A stretch of DNA of 64,000 bases from Synanceia verrucosa. Lineage: Eukaryota > Chordata > Actinopteri > Perciformes > Synanceiidae. The stretch spans positions 28,224,392 through 28,288,391 of the forward strand of contig CM056552.1 of the NCBI GenBank assembly GCA_029721515.1, given 5' to 3'. The notes under the pieces are model-generated. The model was not told the origin of the DNA. It searched no databases and saw nothing but the letters and a program-made list of their open reading frames with translations. Position numbers and translations under genes: made by a program. Below are positions 35,504 through 47,399 of the stretch, piece after piece (position 1 is the first letter of the stretch; every line of letters begins with the position of its first letter).

Positions 35504-37626
35504 GGTTTGAGCCATTTGCACAAAGGCATTTTTGAGCTGTTGCATTAGTGCAGGCATAAGACCAGAGAGGAGATGACAAGTTTAGACTTCAGACTAATAA
35601 TCTGGGAATTATTTTAATATACTCACTGACTCAAGGGAGGTGAACAAGGGTTTGGTTGTAATGTATATCAGCAGCAGTGCAGGTGAACTACAGTCAGTGA
35701 GCCCTGAAGCCCCACCCCCACTCAAAGTTTAGCAATCACTGCTGACAGTGACACCTATATGTCCCCATCAATACAGCCATGAGACAGATTCCTTGCTTAT
35801 GCAGTTGATTAATGTGTCAAATTGTTGTCACTCATAAAGCCAGTGTTCAGGTTAGAGGCGCTAGCTGCAACATGGCGACTCTCTGTTTATGGCATCATGG
35901 TCTAAAAAGCACAGAGCCAGCAGAGAGCTGGCCACAACCCAGAGCTGAAGCGGTGTTCGCATGGCTTCAAACAGGGTGAGGAGTTACCACACAGTGCATG
36001 GCTCTGTGCCACGTATAATGAGGCTCTTCAATTATCATCAAACAATAAATCAGCTGTTGTTCGGCACTGCCAACAGGGTATGATTTTTGTTTTAGAATTA
36101 CTGACACAATTTAATTTCCCCACTCTACTTTTGCTATTTATAAGACACATGACAGTGGTAAAAGATAGAATACAGTACCTCTCTGCACTTTGGACATGAT
36201 GTGAATGTGAAAATATGGAGAGGTGAGCAATTGAATTTAATTTCTTAGTATTAATATTCAGTTTCAATTTTATTAGAATTGACTTCCAAACTAATACATT
36301 TAATTTCAATTATTCAAGTTGACCTACTAAAATTCAAATATACAGTGTTTAACTTTACCACACCATCACCCAGTGTCTATCCTGAACTAACTTTATTATT
36401 ATTATCAAAATATTTCTGTAATGGTTGCTCCACCAGTATGTGCAAGCTCTTTAATCAAAATCATATATATAATGATAAAATATAATTATGTGTGTGTTAT
36501 TGCTGTGTTGTTATCCATGAATTTTAAAATTTATTGCAGAAATAAATATCAAACCACATTATTATTATGTTTTAGCTAAATTCCACTTGTTTGCTGTTAT
36601 TCCTGAACAGAAAAATGTGTTTTAGTGGTTGTTTGTTATTCTGGACTTCTCAGTGAATTCCAGTGTTCTGGATCAAATTTGGGTCTAAAAAGGTGAATTC
36701 AGTTTGAATTCCTCACTCCTGTTCAAAATGATGAAGAGCAGTGAACTCAGTGAGGAAGGAAGAGTCCAGTTAAAGTGAAGGAGATGATGCTGGAGGATCT
36801 CTGATGCTTTAATACAGTTGTTAAGCACTTTAAATGATTAAAATTCAGTTTGTTGTGGCACAACTGTCTGCTCAAAGTCATGGCAAAGAGTAAGAGTATA
36901 ATTGACTCCAACCAGTGAGTCTATTGAAGCTACCGGCATCACTGAGCTGTGACTCAATCAGCCTGATCAATACATGTAGGCCAGACATACTGCTGACCAT
37001 GCCTCTGTCTCTACAACAACCAGCCACACAAGTACAGCGTCACCAAACAGCACAGTCATTCTAGTCTGGGTGTGCATCATTCATTGTTGGATGCCACAGA
37101 GCAGACCTTACACTGGAACCATATGGGATTTTTCAACTTGTCCTCATAGATGAACCATTTTGGTTCTTGAAAGAACCTTTTAAAGGTCCCACTTGGAATC
37201 CTTGCAGAGGATTTGGAAGGCGTTCTGCTGTTGTAATGCTTTCACACAGAAGCGTCTCCCTGTCCATGGGGCTCTACTGAGAACTCCTTTCAGCCATACC
37301 AGACAAAAAAAAATCATGTTCTGTGTCCTGAAGGTATTTGCAAGAACACAACGATCAGAGATGAGTACTCTCGACAGCAGCTGTCAATCACTGCTCTCCA
37401 AACTTGTGAAATCTAATCATCCTGTCAAACAAGGCTGCATTGATCAAATCACTATTTTGTGACTGTAATGCTTATTTTTCACCTCAAATGTTTTCAGACA
37501 CACATCTCAGTAGAACTTTCATCATGTCAGGCAGATTACAAACTTTCTCCACACTATTTTTCATCATATCTGTTCAAAGATCACAATCACAGTCATGGTT
37601 CCTGATCAGGGTTTACTGGGTGGAGA
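35504..37626. other. Non-coding stretch
   Basis: No gene recognised. It contains the inverted partner of the 1.3-kb repeat. The rest is unremarkable AT-rich sequence. Confidence 0.5.
36598..36755 (-). repeat. Second copy of the 1.3-kb dispersed repeat, inverted
   Basis: Reverse complement of 1298-1440, longer by an internal segment that contains AGAAGTCCAGAATAAC. I see no terminal repeats, so the class is unknown. Confidence 0.7.
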
Positions 37627-37766
37627 TTAATAGGTTAATTGGTTAATTTAAATTGCCCAAAGGTGTGAGTGTGAGTGGTTGTCTGTCTCTATGTGTCCTG
37701 TGATGAACTGGAGACTTGTCCAGGGTGTACCCTGCCTTTCACCCTAAGACAGCTGGGATAGGCTCC

Positions 37767-37771
<5 letters not shown>
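37627..37771 (+). mobile_element. SINE fragment
   Basis: Middle and 3' body of the 2530 family from TTAATTGGTTAATTTAAATT to GGGATAGGCTCCA. The tail is replaced by a (TA)n microsatellite. Confidence 0.75.

Positions 37772-37829
<58 letters not shown>
37772..37829. repeat. (TA)n(GA)n compound microsatellite
   Basis: About 20 TA units followed by about 10 AG units. Confidence 0.95.
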
Positions 37830-37834
37830 TTACT

Positions 37835-38420
37835 ACATATATGTTTTAGAGAGGCGTGAACTCTGTTGAAGTTTGAAACGATTGGATTTGATTTTACCCA
37901 ATCGCTAACGTTTGGTCCTGATGTATGTAATACGCCACTAGCATTCAGGCTAGCCAACTCCTTCGCCACTAACGGAGCTAACTGAAAACTAAGACTTTTC
38001 CCGAACCCTGTGGGGAGTAAAGCCATGACATCTATGCCAGCAATGAAACCGGTTAAACATTCCTCTTATTGATTGAATGGCTTCCTTCACTTCTGTCTCC
38101 ACCACCATTGCCACACTACAACAAGCTAGACTACAACGCAAATGCTGCGCATGTGTTTGACGTCATTGTTAACAACCACCTCTCCCCTTCCCCACCATTC
38201 ACTGATTGGCAAGGATGGAATTCATCCTGAGAAATCGAGTCCAAGGTTGTCAAATCCAGACATAATCTGTAGGGAAATGATAATTGAGCGGAGGGCTATG
38301 GCCAGGCTAGCAGAGAGCTAACTTTTCACCGACAGAATGGAAGAGGAGACGATAGAATACCTCAAATATCAGGGAGTTGCAAAAGAAAAGAAACAAAGCT
38401 CAGACAGGAGAAAGAAGTGA
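37835..38420 (-). mobile_element. Transposon fragment with RecQ-like Walker A
   Basis: On the minus strand near 38030-37940 it reads DVMALLPTGFGKSLSFQLAP then LVAKEL. PTGFGKS is a Walker A motif in the RecQ/WRN helicase context. The frame breaks soon after. Homologous to the 44.3-kb element, so this is a repeated mobile unit, not a host helicase. Ends are approximate. Confidence 0.55.
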
Positions 38421-39867
38421 AGGGTCGACAGTTTGACACCCTGTTGGTGGGTCTGTTAGTGGTTCATGTGATTCTGGAAGTTCTGGAACATTAGCCTGTT
38501 AGCTATTCCTAGCTTTGTCCAGAGTTTATAAGCTAGCTCACGTTTCTCCACATATTAGCTCATATTTCTGAAGAAAACTCTGGGTTTATTCATTCAGTGC
38601 TCCCTCTACCAGGTAACTGTCACGTTATTATTTCACTAATATGGGAATGATCGTCTAAAACATCAGTAAAATGCAGAGTTTTATGTAAAACAGTATAAAA
38701 ATGTTCTGCCGGCCTCACCCATGGCTACAGGGCAGGCCAGTAAAATGTCTTCCTGAGTGTATATACAGTATGTAGAGCAGGTGTGTGAATGATCAAAAAC
38801 AGTATTATTGGCAGTAATAAAGGGAGCCAAATTCAAAGTTTGCTCAGGGCCCCATGGAAGCTTGGTCCGGGCCTGTTCATCTCTTTCTTAAACCATCATT
38901 GCTCATTGGAACACATTGTACAGATATAGTTATTTACTCACAACAGACATTGTCCATCTGTAATGCGTGTCTTCCCCCAGATTGACTGTCAGACATCATG
39001 TGCTCCCTCAGACAGTCCTTTATAAACAGAGATTAGCAGCATTCATGGGAACAAGCCTCTGCTTCTCTGCTCTAATGAGGTATGATGGAGCAGCTCAGGC
39101 CATGCTCTGCAGATATTTAGAATGAAGCAGTGTCTCTTTGATTTTAATTAGCTCTTGCTAAAGACTGATAGCATGCAGGAGGTTGAACTCCTTTCTAATA
39201 AACAACTGAGATAAAGTTATGATGTCTGTGTGTGTGTGTTTGTTCTTCCCTATTAGTGATGCACAATGTTCCTGATGTGCATTTTCAGGAATTAGTAATT
39301 TACTCAAGTGTTCCTCTGTCCTCTGAACACTGAGGACAAAGGTGCTATAACTTTATATTACACAAAACACTGCCTGTGTTTTGTCCAATGACCTTGAACA
39401 GCACATGTAATTCCAAACGGAGGGGAAAATCTGCAGTGCTTGAAGCTTCAGATATTACTTGAACAGAACACAGCATAAAATGTGTTTTTGGCTGTAATAA
39501 CACACAGACACAAGTACTGCAGAGTCAGCCTGAGGACCACTACAGGAGCTGCAGGTATCATGGGTGTCACAACAGGAGCCATCAGCCTTGTGGTCACATG
39601 TCAAACAGGGTTATATCAGGTGGTTTGGGTTTTGAGCTGAAGTCTGCAGCATTTAGCTGAATATTCTCTCACCCTGGCAGCCTAATTTCATCACAGCAGA
39701 GCACCACACACAGGCAGCAGACGTCTAGCCCAGTTGGCAACAACAACCAACTCTGTGTTTTCACAAGGTAACTGGATGCCTGAGCTATACTGTCCCCTTG
39801 TGGACAGAACGGACACAGCCCTCACTTACAAAAAGACTGAAAACTAAACAAACACACAGCTCTTCAG

Positions 39868-40065
39868 GATCCATCCATCCATCCATTTTTTACCTCTTAT
39901 CCTCACATAGGGTCATGGAGGGCTGGAGCCTATCCCAGCTGTCTTAGGGTGAAAGGAGACTTGTCCAGGGTGTACAAGTCTCCAGTTCATCACAGGACAC
40001 ATAGAGACAGACAACCATTCACACTCACATTCACACCTACAGTCAATTTAAATTAACCAATTAAC
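39868..40065 (-). mobile_element. SINE copy, 5'-truncated
   Basis: Minus-strand copy of the 2530 family beginning at the (CCAT)n tail and ending near the AATTTAAATTAACCAATTAA block. An internal part is duplicated or rearranged (GTACAAGTCTCC). Confidence 0.75.
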
Positions 40066-41585
40066 CAAGTCAGGAAGTATGGGGGGATTATTATATTGAT
40101 AACTCGGGGAATGTAAAGCTCATCTTGAGCATGTTGCAGTCTTGCAGCAGGCTCTCTGGTGGAGTAGCTGCCCAGATTGAGCCCTGAGCCCAGGGTTCAA
40201 ACCCAACCTGATGCACTTTACTGGTTTATCAGCATCCAGTGTCATCAATATATCACTGTAATCCTCCAAAGAGAAAAAAGAGCACAGTGTTTGTCTTCTT
40301 TCAACCTTTGGGTCTCAGTCTCTCTGATGACCCAACATATGGATGCCAACCTGCTGCCTGCCAGCTGTCAGGGGAACGTAGCCCAGTGCCAGACCCACCA
40401 GAGCCACGGCCCTCACACTGCTCTAAACCTCCCTGAAGCCTGGATCCTCTGCCCACACAGTCAACTCCCAAATATCACCAACACAGCAGAGGAAGACAAA
40501 GCACCTTAAAGAGGCAGCTTCACCCATACAAGCACAGAGCTCACGAACACAGACGCTGTGAATAGCTTTAGCTCATTTTTGCAGCTATTTCTCTTAGATC
40601 TATTTTTAATTTCTGCCTCCACCACAATTATATGTGAATTAACTTTAGTTTGTCGTCATTATTTACATTTTACGGCATGTTATGACAGTGAAATAGTAGT
40701 TTAAAATGGCTACAAAAAGTAAATACAAATACAAAAAGTTGAAGTTGAAAGAAGTTAAAGTTGAAATCTGAAAAGTATGAAGACCATTGTCTCTAAATGT
40801 GCAAAAATTATCCATAAAATGAAAATTATATTCAAGCTTTTTTTTTTTTTTACCACAGGGAATAAAGTAATGAAATTACCGTAATGACATCATATTGGCT
40901 GTAAAGAGCAATGTCTCAGCTTTCAGAAACCGTCAGATTTTTTTTGGCAGTACAAACTGTTACAAAATTACGGTAATCCAATATCAATAATATCAATATT
41001 AAATCAAATCAACCGGTAGCCACAGACAGTGGCACATACAGTTTTTACAGACAGTGCTACTGTTTCCATTGGAACTTGTGGGAAATTACCTAAAATCTCA
41101 TAAATGTATTTAAATATTCTCAACACAATAAAATGCATAGAAGACGCATGAAGGGAAACACAGACACACAAAAATAACACAAAAGTAGAGGAGAGTCGAG
41201 AAGACCCACCTCCATCTTTCAATCCTTTTCTTTCTTCTTCAATAAAATAAGTTCAATAAAAAAGTTGTTTGTATTGAATTGAATTGAAATATCAAATATT
41301 ACAAGTCAGGATTTAGTACCGAAGTTCTCCTTTGTGGACTTGCCACTTAATAGTATTGGTTTTACATCAACAATCAAAAAATGTTTGCGTTGATTTGGAA
41401 ATAATAATAGTTTATTCTTAAAGACAAATTTCCAAATATAAAGCAATATGTGCTTATACAGAGCTTTCCTAAAGTCTGGCTGAACTGTTGTGACTGTCAC
41501 AGAAGTTAACCCAGTCTAAAGGTATTTCCTCTCTGCATAACCCAACAAATGTGTGTTTACATGAAAACGAGAGGTTTCTGAGTGG

Positions 41586-41586
<1 letters not shown>

Positions 41587-41631
<45 letters not shown>

Positions 41632-41641
41632 TACACACACA
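41587..41641. repeat. (AC)n microsatellite
   Basis: About 20 AC units, then GC and a further short AC run. Confidence 0.95.
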
Positions 41642-41983
41642 GAGCTCTCCATGCTGTGGTCACACCCACAGACGGAGCTTTATTTAGTCCTTCACATCAG
41701 CCACACTGGACGGAGACTCCCTCATGTGAACACAAAGAGCACAAACTGGAGATCCCTCCATCTTTTCTGCCCCCTCCTTCTCCTCCTTCAGGGTCTCAAA
41801 TGAAGAACACGTGCAGCAGTGCTTACCTCTCTCCATCCCGTCCTTCACCGTCTTCACTTCTCCTCTCTTTGTTGCTCTCTCCTCTCCAGTCTTCCTGTCT
41901 GGAGCAGCCGCCTACAACATGCTGGGGCTTGGCTGGAATGGGCCAATCTGCAGAAAAACCCCACTGGTCTGGAGAATATAAAC

Positions 41984-42009
41984 CAGAGAGAGAGAGAGAG
42001 AGAGAGAGA
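41984..42009. repeat. (GA)n microsatellite
   Basis: About 12 AG/GA units. Confidence 0.9.
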
Positions 42010-42394
42010 AAGAAAGGAAGAGATTCAATCAGCATGTGAGCATGAGAATCGAAAGAAAGGAGAAATTTGAAACCTCCACGGCTCCAGTAACAATCCCCCT
42101 CCTTCCCTCCTCCTCCTCCTCACTGCTGTCTACCTCCATCTCCTTCTTTGCTTCCCTCCCTTTTCTCTCCTCTGTCTCATCTCCCACTCATTCATTTAGT
42201 ATGGAAGTGAAAGCTCGCACTCTTTCCTCCTGTCCATTTTCCTTATCTTCCTGTCACTCTCTTCAGTCCCGTTCCTCCCCTCACTTCTGTGTTGTTCTTC
42301 CTCAGACCTCTGCGTCTGGCTGCCTCCCATTGCTTGATTTCTTCACTTTCTTCTGTTCTGTTGCAGTCCAGATCACACATGATTTGAAGTGGAG

Positions 42395-42425
42395 TATCTA
42401 TCTATCTAGCCTGATAGATAGATAG
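42395..42425. repeat. TATC/GATA inverted microsatellite
   Basis: CTATCTATC is followed within a few bases by GATAGATAG, so a short tetranucleotide repeat is inverted on itself. Confidence 0.85.
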
Positions 42426-43358
42426 AATGTGCATGTCAGGCTTCAGAGGGAGGTTTAGACGAGGTTAAATAAATGCAATAAAAGACCTAAAATATATCTC
42501 TACTGTGCAAATTCAAAGTAGACAGTTGAAATGTTCCTTGTGCATTAGCACTCAGAGGATAAGTCTCTCCTCAGCACAGAGTATATGGATATAACAGGGC
42601 AGGAATGATTTCCTGCATTTCCTTTATTACAGTGGAGTTGAAGGAGTCTCCTACTGAAAACACTCTGCTGCCTCACCAGTAGCCTGTGTGTGGCATGTGA
42701 AGTGTTGTCCATTATGTTTTTTGCAGTTTATGCTCCATAAGAAGTCAAACAGCATCTTATTTTCATTGTCGTGTTAGAGAGTCAGCCAGCTTAGCCAGAC
42801 AGTCTGATCTGAATTCTGAGACTGAATTTTTTTTCCCCATTTTGGACTATGGAGGCTTTTTATGAACGCTCCTGATCAGTTTAAAAATGTGCTGGTTGCA
42901 GCTAGCGAGTGCATCACTGTTCCTTATATGCTGTAGCATAATGTCCATCTTTGTATGTTCGTAGACTCTCTCAGTTGACTTTTATTTATATGTTTATGTG
43001 TGGAAACGTCAGCTGACCTGACCTGTGCTCTCAGGACATCATACTGATGGAGGTCCTCAGAATCACGACTGAAGTGGGAAAAAGGCTTTTAAATTTTTCT
43101 CCTCTTCTGCCTGGAAAGATGTGCAGAAGGACTTGAAATTGGCACATCTTTTAACTCTGAGGGAATTCAAGATAATTATAAAAGACAGAGAAATAAGCTC
43201 AACTGGATTTTGTGGTTGTACTATATAATCATGTAATCTCACTCTTTTTTTCTGTAGTGTGTGACTGTATTTTAGATTATTTTGTGTTTTCTGTTTGCTG
43301 AAACCACACTGTTTTCTTTGACCAGGTCACTCTTGGAGAACATTTTTTTTTTTTAAGC

Positions 43359-44262
43359 TGGTTAAATAGGGTGGTGTAGTGGTTAGCACTGTTGCCGCAC
43401 ATCAAGAAGGTACGGGGTTCGATTCCCGGGCCCGAGGCCTTTCTGTGTGGAGTTTGCATGTTCTCCTCATGTCTGTGTGGGTTCTCTCTGGTACTCAGTC
43501 TTCCTCCCACCATCCAAAAACATGCATGGGGATTAGGTTAATTGGTTAATTTAAATTGACCGTAGGTGTGAGTGTGAGTGTGAGTGGTTGTCTGTCTCTA
43601 TGTGCTCTGCCTTTCACCCTAAAGGCCAATTAATAGTACTCCGTAAAGTGCCGTATGTAGTGACGGAGAGCCCTCTGTGTAGCCGGAGAGCCTCTCCGTC
43701 CTCTCCGGGCGCAGGAATTTTTTTTTATCTGTCCGTCAATCTGCCAGATCGCCTCTGCAGCAGCGCAGACAGGACAGGAACTAAAGTATTGATTAGCCTT
43801 GTGAAAGGCAAGTCAACACACATTCAATTTGCTCAAAAAATCCATTTAATTCATTTGGTAATTATGGCTGGGGTATATTTCCACAGAACATACTGAAAGG
43901 TGTTGGTTTGTGTTCGGTGTTATTTGATTTTGTGTTGCGAAGAAAGAGGAAGAGGAGCTTTACAGACTGAAAGCAACCAATGTTTTTCTCCTCACAAATA
44001 ATTAAATCATAAAATAGTACTTTCCCCTGCTTTTATCTGTGATATTAAGGTGAATTGCTTCACTTTCCGCAGGGCTGCACAACACGCATCATGACGGAGA
44101 ACTGCGAGGGCTCGAGGGGTCTCCGTAGCTACGGAGTCAGACAACGTATTACGTAGTCGGAGAAGTATATTACAGCCTTAAGACAGTTGGGATAGGCTCC
44201 AGCATCCCTGCGACCCTATGTGAGGATAAGTGGTAGAAAATGGATGGATGCATGGTTAAATA
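43359..44262 (+). mobile_element. SINE copy interrupted by another element
   Basis: The SINE 5' part runs 43369-43622 and its 3' part 44179-44252 with an (ATGG)n tail. TGGTTAAATA is duplicated at 43359-43368 and 44253-44262, outside both halves. A central piece of the SINE (around the GTCCAGGGTGTACC block) is missing. Confidence 0.85.
43623..44178. mobile_element. Harbinger-like MITE nested in the SINE
   Basis: 556 bp between two TAA copies (43620-43622, 44179-44181), a 3-bp duplication of the PIF/Harbinger type. Ends AGGCCAATTA... and ...TATTACAGCCT are imperfect inverted repeats that share AGGC and CTCCG. The interior is non-coding and rich in CGGAGAG-type repeats and CpG. Confidence 0.7.
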
Positions 44263-44299
44263 AAGGATATTGGTTGATTTACGGGCATTCTCAGGCACA

Positions 44300-44830
44300 A
44301 GTAGCCTAGAAATCTAGACTCACCCTAGCGGCAGAAAATATTTTTGCCTAGCAGGATGGTCTAGTGGCGCACCATAGGGGCTAATCCTCGCTGCAGCAAG
44401 GAGTCTGTCAGACCAATCACAACTCTCTGTGTAGCGAGTCGTTGGGGCGGATGTGGCATGATGACAGGGCTGCGCGATGAGACTGTGCGAAGATGGCTGT
44501 GGCTAACGAACAGCGGTCGTTTGAATCGGATCTGTCATTGATTTTGGAAGAGTTAGACTTGGGCTTTTCTTTGAAAGTTGAACAGAAAGAAGCACTCAAG
44601 TCATCCTTTTAAAGAAGGATGTATTTGATGTTTTGCCAACCAGCTACGGCAAATCTCTAATATACCAGCTGGCTCCGCTGGTAGCGTCACATTGTCCATT
44701 GCTCTGACTGGTCATAGCACTGGCCTATTACGTGCAGAGGCAGTTTGAACAATAACGACTGGTCCCACCCACAGGCTTCAACTCTGCCTATTGACTGTCA
44801 CCAGACTACACATTTCATGTCGTAGTCTGG
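44300..44830 (+). mobile_element. Transposon fragment with RecQ-like Walker A (second copy)
   Basis: After an ATG at 44493 it reads SDLSLILEELDLGFSLKVEQ, a stop, then in another frame KKDVFDVLPTSYGKSLIYQL and APLVA. The Walker A is altered (TSYGKS). It is CpG-richer than its surroundings and is a homologue of the 37.8-kb fragment. Boundaries are approximate. Confidence 0.55.
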
Positions 44831-44905
44831 CTTGCATCCAAACAGTGAAACTTTTTGTTCACTGAGGAATCTGTGTATCTGTGAATCAACAGAAAAAAAT
44901 AAAAT

Positions 44906-45157
44906 TCAGAGGGACGGTGTCTCTTTGGGCTCCAAGCTATAGCTCTTGAGCAGCCTTCCTGTATTCGGCTGATTGTAGCCGATGGTAGACATGGTGGGTA
45001 GCCATCCCTCACACTCAGTGGAGCAGCTGAGAGTGTCAAGCCTCTCATAAAAACCGCTCAGGTCTCCAGTGAGTGACAAGAGGTCAGTAGGTGTAGGAGG
45101 GCTGGATTTTGAGCTGGTGAGCGTTTTCTCTCTGAAAGGCCAGTCCATTATTGACAC
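44906..45157 (-). other. Exon-like open stretch of unknown identity
   Basis: A minus-strand open frame of 83 codons from Met, ending TGA. It is preceded by a good acceptor (TTTTGTAGCAG, near 45167), and the open frame reaches back about three codons before the Met. The composition is protein-like, for instance LLSLTGDLSGFYERL and GYNQPNTGRLLKSYSLEP, with no low complexity. It could be the last exon of an upstream minus-strand gene or a piece of an unrecognised element, since it borders a transposon fragment. I do not recognise the family and see no AATAAA close after the stop. Confidence 0.3.
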
Positions 45158-45519
45158 GACTTAAGACCTGCTACAAAATGTCATATTTCACAGAGGAGTT
45201 AATGACTGAGAGAAAGCAAGTCTATCCAAAAAAATGTTTGCTGTTTTTCAAATACTGGCGAAAGCTAAATCACAACAATGATGGTGAATATTTTTTTTCA
45301 GGTAATTCATATTCATTCAGTTCTTCTGTAACCCTGCTTAAACCTGAGATGAAGCCACAGTCTGAAAAGCCTGGAGATGGAGAAGCTAGACTGGAGGGAC
45401 ATGTTTCCATGATCAGACTTATTCAGACTGTAATCTAACTAACGAACTAATCTAACACAGCTAAACATGTTTATCTCTACAATTTAATTTATATGTTTTT
45501 CTAAGATATGCACACACTA

Positions 45520-45900
45520 CATACACCGATCAGTCATACCATCATGACCTCCTGTCTAATATAGTGCTGGTCCCCCTGTCTGACCTCTGACCCCTGAAGA
45601 GTTATTCTGTGCTATGTGTCTTCAGCAGCATTAACTTCTCTGCTCTGTTGGATCAGACCACCAGGACCAGCCTTCACTCTCCACCTGCATCAGTGATCCT
45701 TGTCCTCTCATGACCCTGTCTCTGGTTCACCACTGGTCCTTCCTTGGACCACTTTTGATAGATCCTCACCACTGCAGACCAGGAACAGCCCACCAGAGCT
45801 GCAGTTCTGGAGATGCTCTGATCCAGTCCTCTAGACATCACTGTTTGATTCTTGTTGTCAAACTCCTGAAAAATACTGACGCTGGAACATTTTTCCTGCT
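45520..45900. repeat. Fish interspersed repeat (ACACCGATCAG type)
   Basis: Begins ACACCGATCAGTCATACCAT, a start I recognise from a widespread teleost repeat, followed by CTGGTCCCCCTGTCTGACC. It has diverged and has no long frame. Family uncertain. Confidence 0.5.
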
Positions 45901-46291
45901 TCTAACATCAACTCTGAGGACTAAATGTTCATTTGTTCCTTATATATGCAACCTGGCAGTGGTCATATAATGCTATGCTTATGTGGTGTATGTATTATAT
46001 TATCCTGAAAACATAGACCCTGTTCTGCCCCCTAAATACGTATGACAATAACAGATCAGAGAAAAGAGCTGACAGCTCAAGTGCCCTGAGGAGCCTCTCT
46101 CCAGCTGCAGTGAGTGTGTGTGGGTCTCTGTGATTATGGGTAGTAGTGTTACTCAACATTTGTCACCAAACACAGGTGTGTAGGGAGGAGCCCCTGGATG
46201 TAGACACAGAGGAGATGAAGGTCTAGAGGCTGCTACTCATCTCCCACCCTCCTCACACTGTGTCTCACACACTTGTCCACACAAGCCTCAG

Positions 46292-46292
<1 letters not shown>

Positions 46293-46334
<42 letters not shown>
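46293..46334. repeat. (CA)n microsatellite
   Basis: About 21 units. It explains the His/Thr-rich open frames here. Confidence 0.95.
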
Positions 46335-46337
<3 letters not shown>

Positions 46338-47014
46338 CACTGGAGTAGAATCACTTCATCCAGGTTACTCAAGCAGCTCACAGCGACACACCCACACTCT
46401 AGCCAAGCCTCACACAGCCACCAGTCAGTGTATAAACACAGACTGGGTCATTTTCTGCTGCTGGAGGCCTGTCAGTCAAAAAGGAGTTTGGTGAGGTCAT
46501 GATGCAGTGTGGGATCATGGGAGTTGTTGTCTTCACCAGCAGTGCCTTCAGCACAGTCCTGGTCAGGATTCCTCCAGTCCTCAATGTTCAGGTTTTTAAT
46601 CCAAACTGACCTAAGGACTGAAACCATTTAAAACACGGAACAATGCAGTTTCACATTCAAAAACAATATTTCTTCAGCACTGTTTGGCGAACACAGGACG
46701 TCTCAGAGGAGCTGTGGGACGAACTGCAGCGAGTTGGCTTGTTTCTATCATAACTTAAGATTCAAATGTACAGGAGGGATTTACTGGAAGCCCAATAAAA
46801 CAGACCATGAGAGGAAAAACACTGAATAAAGCCCAAATGCTATCTTTCAAGGACATTGTGTTTATGTTGTAAGTGTAAGAGCACAAAGTACACTCTTCCC
46901 ATGGCAGAACAATCCAAATTTGTGACTAAATTTGCATTAAATGCACAAAGGGAATCCTTCTGTTTTATGTCAAATGTTTGGGTCTGGCAGCAGGCTAAGC
47001 AACGATGCCCATAT

Positions 47015-47165
47015 ATTCACATCCTTCAGCTCCTGGGGGATCCCAGGGCCTCCCCAGGCCTGATTTACAGTATAACCCATCCAGCATGTTGTGGGTCTGC
47101 ACTCCAAACCTCCTCATGGAGGCATTCAAGGGCATCCAGGACCATCCAGTGGGGTTTGGTCTTCA
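47015..47165 (-). mobile_element. LINE ORF C-terminal fragment
   Basis: The minus strand reads RPTTCWMGYTVNQAWGGPGI then PQELKDV, a decayed form of the RPRTRWRDYIS.LAWERLGIP motif found at the end of fish LINE polyproteins. Confidence 0.55.
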
Positions 47166-47399
47166 CCAACTAAGAAAAAGCTAGCTGCTCACACTCTATC
47201 ATGTTCACCAGCTGCTGAGCAGGTAGTATAGTGCCTTTATCAGAGCTGTTTTTACTAAGAACAGCCGCTAGCTTCTTCTAGAAACAAGCCTGCTGAGGTC
47301 AGCCTGGGTCAGGCTGGGAGAAGTGTAACTCTGAGAGACTCAGTAGAGTTCAGGGTAACTGCTGCAAGCCAGACCTTTTACACTAGTCACTTTATTCAC

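Noticed and set aside
40177..40509. Plus-strand frame of 110 codons, and a GGTTCAAACC B-box-like site near 40195
   Set aside because: No domain, no repeat partner and no second Pol III box; treated as chance.
41551..42425. Plus-strand frames of 162 and 129 codons
   Set aside because: They are built from (CA)n, (GA)n and CT-rich tracts, without splice or family support.
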